Below, piece by piece: positions 35,963 to 44,636 of a DNA stretch of 64,000 nt. This DNA is from Streptomyces atroolivaceus (GTDB taxonomy: Bacteria > Actinomycetota > Actinomycetes > Streptomycetales > Streptomycetaceae): NCBI RefSeq assembly GCF_000717025.1, contig NZ_JNXG01000003.1, forward strand, positions 485,893-549,892. Reading direction: 5' to 3'. Within the stretch, counting starts at the first letter, position 1. The number at the start of each line of letters is the position of its first letter. The position numbers and the translations under genes were made by a program. The notes beneath the pieces were generated by a model. The model was not told the DNA's origin. It was given only the letters and a program-made list of their open reading frames with translations, and searched no databases.

Positions 35963-38182
35963 GTGAGCAACATTCCGGAGACGGGCCGGACCCCGCGGGT
36001 CCAGATCCGCCTCGTCGTCATCCAGGTGCTCGTCTTCTCCCTGCTCCTGACGCTCGGCGGCCGGCTCTGGTACCTCCAGATCCGCAACGGCGACGAGTAC
36101 ACCGCCGAAGCGGCGGGCAACGGGGTGCAGCAGGTCGTCCAGCCCGCCGTGCGCGGCTCGATCCTCGACGCCCGGGGCGTACCGCTCGCCGACAACGAGA
36201 CCCGGCTCGTCGTCTCCGCCAGCCGCACCGAGCTGCTGAAGATGAAGGACGACGGCGTCGGTGTCCTCACCCGGCTCGCCGACGTCCTGGACATGAAGGC
36301 GCAGGACGTCCGGGACAAGGTCCGCCTCTGCGACGCCAAGACCCCCCAGCCCTGCTGGAACGGCTCGCCCTACCAGCCGATCCCGGTCACCGACGAGGCC
36401 ACCACCCAGCAGGCCCTCACGATCCGTGAGCGCGCCGAGGACTTCCCCGGCATCACCGCCGAACCCACCGCCGTACGCCGCTACGCCGCACCCGGCAAGG
36501 CGAGGACCGCCCAGGTCCTCGGCTACCTCTCGCCCGTCACCGACGACGAGATCCAGAAGGCGGTGGACGGCCCGTCGCCGTACCTGCGCTCCGACCAGGT
36601 CGGACGCTCGGGCCTCGAGCGCACGTACGACAAGGAGCTGCGCGGCAAGGCGGGCGTCACCCGCTACGAGGTCGACAACCTCGGCCGTGTCATGGGCGAG
36701 GCGGAGAACGACCCGGCGGTGCCCGGTTCCAACCTCGTCACCAGCCTCGACGCCCGTGTCCAGGCGGTGGCCGAGTACGAACTCGCCCAGGCGATGAAGA
36801 CCGTCCGCAAGGAGACCGACAAGATCACCGGCCGTAAGTACGAGGCCGACTCCGGCGCCGTCGTCGTGATGGAGTCGAAGACCGGCCGCGTCGTCTCGAT
36901 GGCCTCCCAGCCCGACTACGACCCCAACGACTGGGTCGGCGGCATCTCCGGCAAGCAGTACGCCAAGCTCACCAGCAAGAAGTCCAACTACCCCCTGCTC
37001 AACCGGGGCATCCAGGGCCAGGCGCCCGCCGGCTCCATCTTCAAGGTGGTCTCGGCGAGCGCCGCCGTGCGGGCCGGACACGACTTCGACGACCGCTACA
37101 ACTGCAGCAGCTCCTACAGCCTCGGCAGCCAGACCTTCGCCAACTTCGAGTCCCAGGGGCACGGCCCCATCACCCTCGGCGACGCGCTCAAGTACTCCTG
37201 CAACACCGTCTTCTACCGCCTCGGCCACGAGGAGTGGGCGCGTGACGGCGGCATAAAGCCGAAGAAGGGCGCGAAGGACTGGTTCTACCGGACCGCCCGT
37301 GACTTCGGGCTCGGCGCAGAGACCGGCATCGACCTGCCGAACGAGGTCAAGGGCCGCATCCCCGACCGGCAGTGGAAGCAGGACTTCTGGAAGGCGAACA
37401 AGGACGCCTGGTGCAAGGAGGGCAAGAAGGGCGGCACCTACGTGCAGCAGATCGCGTACGAGAGCTGCCTCGAAGGCAACCAGCTGAAGGCCTACGACAG
37501 CATCAACTACGCCATCGGCCAGGGTGACGTCCTCGTCACCCCCATCCAGATGGCCACCGCCTACGCCGCGATCAGCAACGGCGGCACCCTCTACGAGCCC
37601 ACCGTCGGCAAGGCCGTGATCAGCCCCGACGGCAAGACCGTCCAGGAGATCGCGCCCAAGGCGGCCGGAAAGCTGCCGGTCAGCGCCAAGACCGTCAAGG
37701 ACCTCGACAAAGGGCTGCGCTCGGTGGTCGAGCCCGGCGGCACCGCCGCCTGGCGGTTCGGGGGCTGGCCGCAGGACAAGATCCCCATGCGCGCCAAGAC
37801 CGGTACGGCGCAGGTCTACGGCAAGCAGACCACCTCGTGGTTCGCGACCTACACCGACGACTACACGATCGTCATGACGATCTCCCAGGGCGGCACCGGG
37901 TCCGGTGCCTCCGGGCCCGCCGTCCGCAAGATCTACGACGCGATCTACGGGCTCGACGCCGAGGGGAACCAGGACGTGAAGAAGGCCCTGCTGCCCAAGC
38001 CCCAGAAGGCGCTGCCGACGATCCAGCCCGACGGCTCGATCCATGCCCCGAAGGTCAAGCCGTACGACCCCCGGCCGAAGCAGCCCGAAGGCCAGAAGGC
38101 CGATCCCGAGTACGTGGTGCCGCAACCCCCGGGCCAGCCGGGGCTCACCGGATCACCGGCGACGACGGGGAGGCGGCCCTGA
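35963..38182 (+). CDS. mrdA: Penicillin-binding protein 2 (class B transpeptidase)
   Basis: 739 residues. N-terminal membrane anchor (IRLVVIQVLVFSLLLTLGGRLWYLQI), pedestal with RGSILDARGVPLADNETR, and transpeptidase domain: SxxK GSIFK near residue 357, SxN SCN near 412, KTGT near 612 (RAKTGTAQVYG). A C-terminal proline-rich extension of about 60 residues follows. It cross-links peptidoglycan together with the RodA polymerase encoded next. Start GTG 35963 is preceded by GGGGG. Confidence 0.95.
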   Translation: MSNIPETGRTPRVQIRLVVIQVLVFSLLLTLGGRLWYLQIRNGDEYTAEAAGNGVQQVVQPAVRGSILDARGVPLADNETRLVVSASRTELLKMKDDGVGVLTRLADVLDMKAQDVRDKVRLCDAKTPQPCWNGSPYQPIPVTDEATTQQALTIRERAEDFPGITAEPTAVRRYAAPGKARTAQVLGYLSPVTDDEIQKAVDGPSPYLRSDQVGRSGLERTYDKELRGKAGVTRYEVDNLGRVMGEAENDPAVPGSNLVTSLDARVQAVAEYELAQAMKTVRKETDKITGRKYEADSGAVVVMESKTGRVVSMASQPDYDPNDWVGGISGKQYAKLTSKKSNYPLLNRGIQGQAPAGSIFKVVSASAAVRAGHDFDDRYNCSSSYSLGSQTFANFESQGHGPITLGDALKYSCNTVFYRLGHEEWARDGGIKPKKGAKDWFYRTARDFGLGAETGIDLPNEVKGRIPDRQWKQDFWKANKDAWCKEGKKGGTYVQQIAYESCLEGNQLKAYDSINYAIGQGDVLVTPIQMATAYAAISNGGTLYEPTVGKAVISPDGKTVQEIAPKAAGKLPVSAKTVKDLDKGLRSVVEPGGTAAWRFGGWPQDKIPMRAKTGTAQVYGKQTTSWFATYTDDYTIVMTISQGGTGSGASGPAVRKIYDAIYGLDAEGNQDVKKALLPKPQKALPTIQPDGSIHAPKVKPYDPRPKQPEGQKADPEYVVPQPPGQPGLTGSPATTGRRP

Positions 38183-39375
38183 TGGCAGGTGGATTCTCCG
38201 TATCCCGGTACGGCCCCGAGGAGGGCCCCTGGGCCAAGCTGACCGCCCGCGACTCCGTCGCCCGGCGGCTGGACTGGCCGCTGCTCGGATCAGCCCTCGC
38301 GCTCTCCTTCCTCGGCTCACTGCTCGTCTGGTCCGCGACCCGCAACCGCGACCACCTCACCCAGGGCGACCCGTACTTCTTCCTCTTCCGGCACGCCATG
38401 AACACCGGCATCGGCCTGGCCCTGATGATCGGCACGATCTGGCTCGGCCACCGCACCCTGCGCGGAGCCGTCCCGATCCTCTACGGCATCTCGGTGCTGC
38501 TGGTCATGGCCGTCCTCACCCCGCTCGGCACCACGATCAACGGCGCCCACGCGTGGATCAAGCTCCCGGCCGGCTTCTCGATCCAGCCCTCCGAGTTCAC
38601 CAAGATCACCATCATCCTCGTGATGGCGATGCTGCTCGCCGCCCGCGTCGACGCGGGCGACCAGCCCCACCCCGACCACCGCACCGTCGCCAAGGCGCTG
38701 GGACTCGCGGTGATCCCCATGGCCGTCGTCATGATGATGCCCGACCTCGGGTCCGTCATGGTCATGGTCGTCATCGTGCTCGGCGTACTCCTCGCCTCCG
38801 GCGCGTCCAACCGCTGGGTCCTCGGGCTCATCGGCGCGGGCACCACCGGTGCGCTGGCGGTCTGGCAGCTCGGTCTGCTCGACGACTACCAGATCGCCCG
38901 CTTCGCCGCCTTCGCCAACCCTGCGCTCGACCCGGCGGGCGTCGGCTACAACACCAACCAGGCCCGCATCGCCATCGGCTCCGGCGGGCTCACGGGCACG
39001 GGGCTCTTCAACGGCTCCCAGACGACGGGCCAGTTCGTCCCCGAACAGCAGACCGACTTCGTCTTCACCGTCGCGGGCGAGGAGCTCGGCTTCCTCGGAG
39101 CCGGACTGATCATCGTCCTGCTCGGCGTGGTCCTCTGGCGTGCCTGCCGGATCGCCCGCGGGACGACCGAGCTGTACGGGACGGTCGTGGCGGCCGGCAT
39201 CATCGCGTGGTTCGCCTTCCAGTCCTTCGAGAACATCGGCATGACCCTCGGGATCATGCCGGTGGCCGGACTGCCCCTGCCCTTCGTGTCCTACGGAGGG
39301 TCGTCGATGTTCGCCGTCTGGGTGGCCGTCGGACTGCTCCAGTCGATCAAGGTGCAACGGCCGATGTCCGCCTGA
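38182..39375 (+). CDS. rodA: RodA/FtsW/SpoVE-family peptidoglycan polymerase
   Basis: 397 residues, about ten membrane helices, SEDS family. Motifs: INGAHAWIKLPAGFSIQPSEFTKI, KALGLAVIPMAVVMMMPDLGS (with the catalytic-region aspartate), ARIAIGSGGLTGTGLFNGSQT, FVPEQQTDFVFTVAGEELGFLG and GLPLPFVSYGGSSM. It polymerises lipid II in partnership with PBP2. The ATG shares one base with the mrdA stop codon (TGATG), so translation is coupled. In S. coelicolor the equivalent gene (sfr) lies at the same place. Confidence 0.95.
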   Translation: MAGGFSVSRYGPEEGPWAKLTARDSVARRLDWPLLGSALALSFLGSLLVWSATRNRDHLTQGDPYFFLFRHAMNTGIGLALMIGTIWLGHRTLRGAVPILYGISVLLVMAVLTPLGTTINGAHAWIKLPAGFSIQPSEFTKITIILVMAMLLAARVDAGDQPHPDHRTVAKALGLAVIPMAVVMMMPDLGSVMVMVVIVLGVLLASGASNRWVLGLIGAGTTGALAVWQLGLLDDYQIARFAAFANPALDPAGVGYNTNQARIAIGSGGLTGTGLFNGSQTTGQFVPEQQTDFVFTVAGEELGFLGAGLIIVLLGVVLWRACRIARGTTELYGTVVAAGIIAWFAFQSFENIGMTLGIMPVAGLPLPFVSYGGSSMFAVWVAVGLLQSIKVQRPMSA

Positions 39376-39414
39376 GCACTTCGCTCCGCCCTGCATACCC
39401 CCGGCGATCGCGGA

Positions 39415-39420
39415 TAGATT
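39415..39420 (+). promoter_or_regulatory. -10-like hexamer for a leaderless CYTH/CHAD transcript
   Basis: TAGATT, six bases before the ATG at 39427, with no Shine-Dalgarno sequence. Confidence 0.5.
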
Positions 39421-39426
39421 CGTCAT

Positions 39427-40953
39427 ATGGCGGACTCCAAGCGTGAGGTCGAGCGAAAGTACGAAGCGACTCCCGAGACCCGGCTGCCCGACCTGACCCG
39501 TGCGGCCGGGGTCTCGGCGGTCGTCCACCGCGGCCTCAGGGAACTCGACGCCGTCTACTACGACACCGAGGACTTCCGGCTGGCCGCGGACTCCCTCACC
39601 CTGCGCCGCAGAACGGGCGGGGACGACGAGGGGTGGCACCTCAAGCTCCCCGTCTCCGCGGACGTCCGTGACGAGATCCAGGCCCCGCTGACCGACGCCC
39701 TGCCGCCCGCCCTCGGCGAGCTGCTCCGCTCCCGCGTGCGGAGCACACCCGTGGCCCCCGTCGTGCGGATCCTCTCCGCGCGGGACGTCCACCACCTCCT
39801 CGACGAGAAGGGCGCCCTGCTCGCCGAGGTGAGCATCGACGAGGTCCTGGCTGAACGACTCACGGCAGAGGGACACGGCACCACCTCGGCGTGGACCGAG
39901 ATGGAGGTCGAGCTGGCCGACGACGCCGACCCCGCCGTCCTCGACGCCGTCGAGCGGCGGCTGCGCAAGGCCGGTGTCCGGCCCTCGGCCGCGCCGTCCA
40001 AGCTGTCCAGGGCCCTGGCCGAGACCGCGCCGGGGAAGCGGCGGACGAAGAAGAAGGAGCCCTCCCCGCGCACCGCGGGCGACCACGTGCTCGCCTACGT
40101 ACGCCGGCAGGTCGAAGCCCTCGTCGAGCTCGACCCCGCCGTACGCCGCGACCTGCCCGACAGCGTGCACCGCATGCGGGTCGCCACACGCCGGCTGCGC
40201 AGTGCGTTCAGGACGTACCGGAAGGTACTCGACCGGACCGTGACCGACCCGCTCCGCGACGAGCTGAAGTGGCTCGCCGCGGAGCTCGGGATCGACCGCG
40301 ACCAGGAAGTCCTCGACGCACGGCTCCGCTCGCACGTCGACGGGCTGCCCGCACCCCTGCTCCTGGGCCCCGTGAGCGCCCGGCTGCAGCTCACCTCCGT
40401 CGCCAGGCGCACCGACTCCCGGCAGCACGTCGCCTCGGTGCTCGACACCGGGCGCTACCTGGCCCTGCTGGACGCCCTCGACGCCCTCCTCGCCGATCCG
40501 CCCCTGCTCCCGGCGGCCGCGCGGGCACCGCAGGACGCCCTGCCCCGCGCCGTGCTCCAGGACTACGAGCGTCTCGCCACACGTATCGGGCACGCTCTGG
40601 AGCTGGCGCAGGGCGAGGAGCGCGACGTGGCCATGCACGAGGCGCGCAAGGCCGCCAAACGCGTCCGCTACGCCGCGGAGGCCGCCAAGCCGGCGCTGGG
40701 GAAGCCGGCCAGGAAGTTCGCCAAACGGATGAAATCCGTGCAGTCCGTCCTCGGCGACCACCAGGACAGTGTCGTGGCCCGGGACGCCCTGCGCGCCCTG
40801 GCGGTGCAGGCTCACGGCGCGGGGGAGTCCGCCTTCACCTGGGGCCTGCTGTACGGCAGGGAGGAGGCCGCGGCGGCGGCACGGGAACGCGAACTGCCCG
40901 AGGCCTGGGCCCGGGCGTCGCACCCGGGACTGCGCGCGGCGCTGAAAGGCTGA
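39427..40953 (+). CDS. CYTH and CHAD domain protein
   Basis: 508 residues. CYTH triphosphatase-tunnel domain at about 5-205: REVERKYE (ExExK metal motif), VYYDTEDFRLAADSLTLRRRTGG, WHLKLP, AEVSIDEV and TEMEVEL. CHAD helical domain at about 220-500 with conserved histidines and basic residues: VHRMRVATRRLRSAFRTYR, AMHEARKAAKRVRYAAEA, LGDHQDSVV. CHAD domains bind polyphosphate and CYTH enzymes hydrolyse triphosphates (established), so a polyphosphate/triphosphate role is likely. A leaderless start is suggested by TAGATT directly upstream. Confidence 0.93.
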   Translation: MADSKREVERKYEATPETRLPDLTRAAGVSAVVHRGLRELDAVYYDTEDFRLAADSLTLRRRTGGDDEGWHLKLPVSADVRDEIQAPLTDALPPALGELLRSRVRSTPVAPVVRILSARDVHHLLDEKGALLAEVSIDEVLAERLTAEGHGTTSAWTEMEVELADDADPAVLDAVERRLRKAGVRPSAAPSKLSRALAETAPGKRRTKKKEPSPRTAGDHVLAYVRRQVEALVELDPAVRRDLPDSVHRMRVATRRLRSAFRTYRKVLDRTVTDPLRDELKWLAAELGIDRDQEVLDARLRSHVDGLPAPLLLGPVSARLQLTSVARRTDSRQHVASVLDTGRYLALLDALDALLADPPLLPAAARAPQDALPRAVLQDYERLATRIGHALELAQGEERDVAMHEARKAAKRVRYAAEAAKPALGKPARKFAKRMKSVQSVLGDHQDSVVARDALRALAVQAHGAGESAFTWGLLYGREEAAAAARERELPEAWARASHPGLRAALKG

Positions 40954-41003
40954 GCACCGGGTTACGCTTGATGGTCACCCCTGCCAGCTACGAAGGTCCA
41001 CAG

Positions 41004-42929
41004 ATGTCTGCCGAGTCGGTCTTCCCGCAGCTCGAAGCTCTGCTCCCGCATGTGCAGAAGCCCATCCAGTACGTCGGCGGTGAGCTGAACTCCACCGTCA
41101 AGCCGTGGGACGAATGCGACGTCCGCTGGGCACTCATGTACCCGGACGCCTATGAGGTCGGGCTTCCCAACCAGGGCGTCATGATCCTCTACGAGGTGCT
41201 CAACGAGCGCGAGGGCGTCCTCGCCGAGCGCACCTACAGCGTGTGGCCCGATCTCGAAGAACTGATGCGCGAGCACAAGGTGCCGCAGTTCACCGTGGAC
41301 AGCCACCGCCCCGTCGGCGCCTTCGACGTGCTCGGCCTCAGCTTCTCCACCGAGCTCGGTTACACCAACATGTTCACGGCCCTGGATCTCGCGGGCATCC
41401 CGCTGGAGTCCAAGGACCGCACCGTCGATCACCCGATCGTGCTGGCGGGCGGCCACGCCGCGTTCAACCCGGAGCCGATCGCGGACTTCATCGACTGCGC
41501 CGTCATCGGCGACGGTGAGCAGGCCGTCCTGGAGATCACCGAGATCATCCGCGCCTGGAAGGCCGAGGGCCGGCCCGGCGGCCGCGAGGAGGTGCTCTTC
41601 CGCCTCGCGAGGACGGGCGGCGTCTACGTCCCCGGCTTCTACGACGTCGAATACCTCCCCGACGGCCGCATCGGCCGTGTGGTTCCCAACAGGTCCGGTG
41701 TGCCGTGGCGTGTGTCCAAGCACACCGTCATGGACCTCGACGAATGGCCGTACCCCAAGCAGCCGCTCGTCCCCCTCGCCGAGACCGTCCACGAGCGGAT
41801 GTCCGTGGAGATCTTCCGCGGCTGCACCCGCGGCTGCCGTTTCTGCCAGGCCGGCATGATCACGCGCCCCGTGCGGGAGCGAAGCATCACCGGTATCGGC
41901 GAGATGGTGGAGAAGGGGCTCAAGGCCACGGGCTTCGAGGAGGTCGGCCTCCTGTCGCTCTCCTCCGCGGACCACACGGAGATCGGTGACATCGCCAAGG
42001 GGCTCGCCGACCGGTACACGGACGACAAGATCGGCCTCTCGCTGCCCTCTACCCGTGTCGACGCGTTCAACGTGGACCTGGCCAACGAGCTGACCCGCAA
42101 CGGCCGCAGGTCCGGGCTCACCTTCGCCCCCGAGGGCGGCTCCGAGCGCATGCGCAAGGTCATCAACAAGATGGTCTCGGAGGAGGACCTGATCCGCACG
42201 GTCGCCACCGCGTACGGCAACGGCTGGCGTCAGGTGAAGCTGTACTTCATGTGCGGCCTGCCCACCGAGACCGACGAGGACGTCCTCCAGATCGGTGACA
42301 TGGCGGTCAACGTGATCGCCAAGGGCCGCGAGGTCTCCGGGCAGAACGACATCCGCTGCACCGTCTCCATCGGCGGCTTCGTGCCCAAGCCGCACACACC
42401 CTTCCAGTGGGCCCCGCAGCTCAGCGCCGAGGACACCGACGCCCGGCTGAAGAAGCTCCGGGACAAGATCCGCGACGACAAGAAGTACGGCCGCTCCATC
42501 GGTTTCCGCTACCACGACGGCAAGCCCGGCATCGTCGAGGGCCTGCTCTCCCGGGGCGACCGCCGGGTCGGCTCCGTCATCCGCGAGGTCTACGAGTCCG
42601 GCGGCCGCTTCGACGGCTGGCGCGAGCACTTCAGCTACGACCTGTGGATGAGGAGCGCGGAGAAGACGCTTCCCGCCTTCGGCGTGGACGTCGACTGGTA
42701 CACCACCCGCGAGCGGACCTACGAGGAGGTCCTGCCCTGGGACCACCTGGACTCCGGTCTCGACAAGGACTGGCTCTGGGAGGACTGGCAGGACTCGCTC
42801 GACGAGACCGAGGTCGAGGACTGCCGCTGGACGCCGTGCTTCGACTGCGGTGTGTGCCCTCAGCTCGACCTGGACATCCAGATCGGCCCCACCGGCAAGA
42901 AGCTCCTGCCGCTCACCGTGGTGAAGTAA
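41004..42929 (+). CDS. TIGR03960-family B12-binding-type radical SAM protein
   Basis: 641 residues. An N-terminal cobalamin-binding-like domain (about 30-230: LMYPDAYEVGLPNQGVMILYEVLN, DVLGLSFSTELGYTNMF, IVLAGGHAAFNPEPIADFID, GDGEQAVLE) is followed by the radical SAM domain with RGCTRGCRFCQAGM (CxxxCxxC cluster site), GLTFAPEGGSERMRKVINK, and a C-terminal CxxC-type segment (PCFDCGVCPQ). The radical SAM reaction is unknown; these proteins pair with the TIGR03936 protein, here encoded further downstream. ATG 41004 with GAAGGT seven bases before it. Confidence 0.92.
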   Translation: MSAESVFPQLEALLPHVQKPIQYVGGELNSTVKPWDECDVRWALMYPDAYEVGLPNQGVMILYEVLNEREGVLAERTYSVWPDLEELMREHKVPQFTVDSHRPVGAFDVLGLSFSTELGYTNMFTALDLAGIPLESKDRTVDHPIVLAGGHAAFNPEPIADFIDCAVIGDGEQAVLEITEIIRAWKAEGRPGGREEVLFRLARTGGVYVPGFYDVEYLPDGRIGRVVPNRSGVPWRVSKHTVMDLDEWPYPKQPLVPLAETVHERMSVEIFRGCTRGCRFCQAGMITRPVRERSITGIGEMVEKGLKATGFEEVGLLSLSSADHTEIGDIAKGLADRYTDDKIGLSLPSTRVDAFNVDLANELTRNGRRSGLTFAPEGGSERMRKVINKMVSEEDLIRTVATAYGNGWRQVKLYFMCGLPTETDEDVLQIGDMAVNVIAKGREVSGQNDIRCTVSIGGFVPKPHTPFQWAPQLSAEDTDARLKKLRDKIRDDKKYGRSIGFRYHDGKPGIVEGLLSRGDRRVGSVIREVYESGGRFDGWREHFSYDLWMRSAEKTLPAFGVDVDWYTTRERTYEEVLPWDHLDSGLDKDWLWEDWQDSLDETEVEDCRWTPCFDCGVCPQLDLDIQIGPTGKKLLPLTVVK

Positions 42930-43015
42930 CACCGCGCCCTCGTCCGGGTGACACCCGGTGGTGGAATCGCGGCCCGGGTGTTCCCGGTGCCGTCCGCCGT
43001 TCGAAGGCCGGGCTC

Positions 43016-43047
43016 CCGCCCCGCCGGACCAAGGTCCGGCGGGGCGG
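43016..43047 (+). terminator. Hairpin after the radical SAM gene
   Basis: Perfect 15-bp GC-rich inverted repeat, 43016-43030 with 43033-43047, separated by two bases. It lies 86 bases after the radical SAM stop codon. The remaining part of 42930-43202 shows no gene. Confidence 0.6.
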
Positions 43048-43202
43048 ACCGCTGTGGGAGGTCGCCCGCCTCGGTCCCCCTGGGCCCCTGCGGGCTCCGG
43101 CGAATGGCGCAACGGGTGTTCGGGCCCGCCCGCCGCTGATCCATAACCTGACGCCCGGCGCGTGAGCGCGCGCCGATCCGACGGAGAAGGCGAGCGGCCC
43201 CA

Positions 43203-44126
43203 GTGAAACTCCCGATGTTGCGGTCCATGGCCCTGCTCACCGCGGCCACCGCGCTGCTGACGATGCCGGGCACCGCCCCGGCCGGCGCGGACGGCGCGTG
43301 GCGGAAGACCGGCGGCGACGCCCACGGCGGTGTCAGCGGACTCGCGTACGAGGGCCCCACGGGAGACGGGACCGGGGTGAACGCGCTCGTCGTGCACGAC
43401 AACAAGAGGTCAGGGCAGCAGCGGCTGTCCCGGATCACCCACCGGACGGACTCCGACGTCGTGTCCCCGGTCACCTGGGACGGACCGGAGCCGGTCGACC
43501 TCGAAGCGATCGAGGGGATCCCCGGGAAGCCGGGGGAGTATCTGGCACTCACGGCCCGCGGCATCCTCTACCGGCTGGAGGTCACGGGGTCCGAGGCGAC
43601 GGTCGTGGACCATTCGCCTCTGCCGTCGATCGGCGCGGGGGACGACTTCGAGCGCTTCGCGCTGGTCGCGCGGAACGGGAAACTCGCCGCCCTGTGGGCG
43701 GACCGGGGAGCCGGTGACGGCCGGCCGGCCACGCTGTACGCGGCGCCCCTGACGTTCGCCTCGTGGGGACAGCCGCAGTTCGGTGCCGTGACGCGCAAGG
43801 CCTACCGCGCGGCCTCCCCGGCCGGCGACGGCACCCGCCACATCTCCGACATCACGGTGACCGACTCGGGCCGCGTCCTCGTGAGTTCGGCCACGGACGC
43901 CGGCGACGACGGCCCGTTCGCCTCCGCGGTGAGTGATGCGGGCAGCGTGAGCGTGTCGGCAGCCGGCAGGGTGAGGGTCGTGCTCGCGGCCGTGCCCGCC
44001 GTGCTCGGCACCTTCCCGCAGTTCAAGATCGAGGCGGTGGAGTGCCTGCCCGCCTCCACCGAAGCCCTCGTCGGCACCGACGACGAGAACCTCGGTGGAC
44101 ACGTGCGGGCTATGCCCCTCTGCTGA
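43203..44126 (+). CDS. Putative secreted beta-propeller-like protein
   Basis: 307 residues from GTG 43203. Sec-type signal peptide (KLPMLRSMALLTAATALLTMPGTAPAGA, cleavage near residue 29). The mature part has repeated strands such as VSGLAYEG, RLSRITHRT, ALTARGILYRLEV, FALVARNGKLAALWAD and ISDITVTDSGRVLVSSATD, which suggests a beta-propeller or similar. No catalytic motif is seen, and two cysteines lie near the C-terminus (VECLP, MPLC). I do not recognise a family; it interrupts the usual neighbourhood of the radical SAM pair. Confidence 0.75.
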   Translation: MKLPMLRSMALLTAATALLTMPGTAPAGADGAWRKTGGDAHGGVSGLAYEGPTGDGTGVNALVVHDNKRSGQQRLSRITHRTDSDVVSPVTWDGPEPVDLEAIEGIPGKPGEYLALTARGILYRLEVTGSEATVVDHSPLPSIGAGDDFERFALVARNGKLAALWADRGAGDGRPATLYAAPLTFASWGQPQFGAVTRKAYRAASPAGDGTRHISDITVTDSGRVLVSSATDAGDDGPFASAVSDAGSVSVSAAGRVRVVLAAVPAVLGTFPQFKIEAVECLPASTEALVGTDDENLGGHVRAMPLC

Positions 44127-44145
44127 GACCTCCTCCGTGGAAACC

Positions 44146-44172
44146 CCGGGAGGGCGCTCGCGCCCTTCCCGG
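44146..44172 (+). terminator. Terminator of the secreted-protein gene
   Basis: 12-bp stem with one bulged base, 44146-44157 with 44160-44172, two-base loop, 20 bases after the stop codon. Confidence 0.55.
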
Positions 44173-44636
44173 CACGGACCTCGGCAAACAGCACCGCACA
44201 CCCTCGTGCGGCGGGGCGTGGCCGGCGTGGTACCTGGCCGGAGCGCCGGTGACCGGGGTCTGCCGCACGGCGTGCCCCTGGGTCACTTCCTGCGGGACAG
44301 GGCGTGGGCCCCGTCGGGTGGGCAGCTACGGAGGCCGGACGCCCGGCCCGCGGCGCCGCGGGCTCCGCCCGGGAGACCCTCCGTGCGGCAGGCAGGGACG
44401 CGTGGCGCACGCCGGCGGGAGCACCGCAGGTCACGGACGTGCGGGAACTCGAAGCGTCCGCTGCGCGTACCCTGGGTAGGACAACGACTGTCCCCAGCGC
44501 GGCGCCCGCACCCGAGATCTCCCTGCTTGCCGACAAAAACGGTCAGGCGGGGGTGAGCCGGAGCGGCACCCCGGGGCACCCTGTACTTCGTGGGCGGCAC
44601 GCCACCGCGGCCGCCCCGCACCGAGGAGAAGAACCA
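44173..44636. other. Long non-coding gap upstream of the TIGR03936 gene
   Basis: About 460 bases. The longer open frame that crosses it in line with the TIGR03936 gene has no homology pattern. A perfect 18-bp palindrome (44346-44363, centre CGGCGCCG) stands alone in it. A promoter-like TACCCT...TAGGAC stretch is at 44468-44481. No RNA gene is recognisable. Confidence 0.5.

Noticed and set aside
33316..36339. Minus-strand open frame of 1007 codons across mreB-mreC-mreD-mrdA
   Set aside because: It mirrors the plus-strand genes codon by codon, has no ribosome-binding site and reads as Ser/Arg/Pro-rich shadow protein, which is typical for antisense frames in high-G+C DNA.
38317..40923. Minus-strand open frame of 868 codons opposite rodA and the CYTH/CHAD gene
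   Set aside because: Shadow frame; it contradicts two well-supported plus-strand genes.
39891..41003. N-terminal extension of the radical SAM frame
   Set aside because: It overlaps the CYTH/CHAD gene in another frame and is Arg/Pro-rich; the conserved protein begins at 41004 with a ribosome-binding site.
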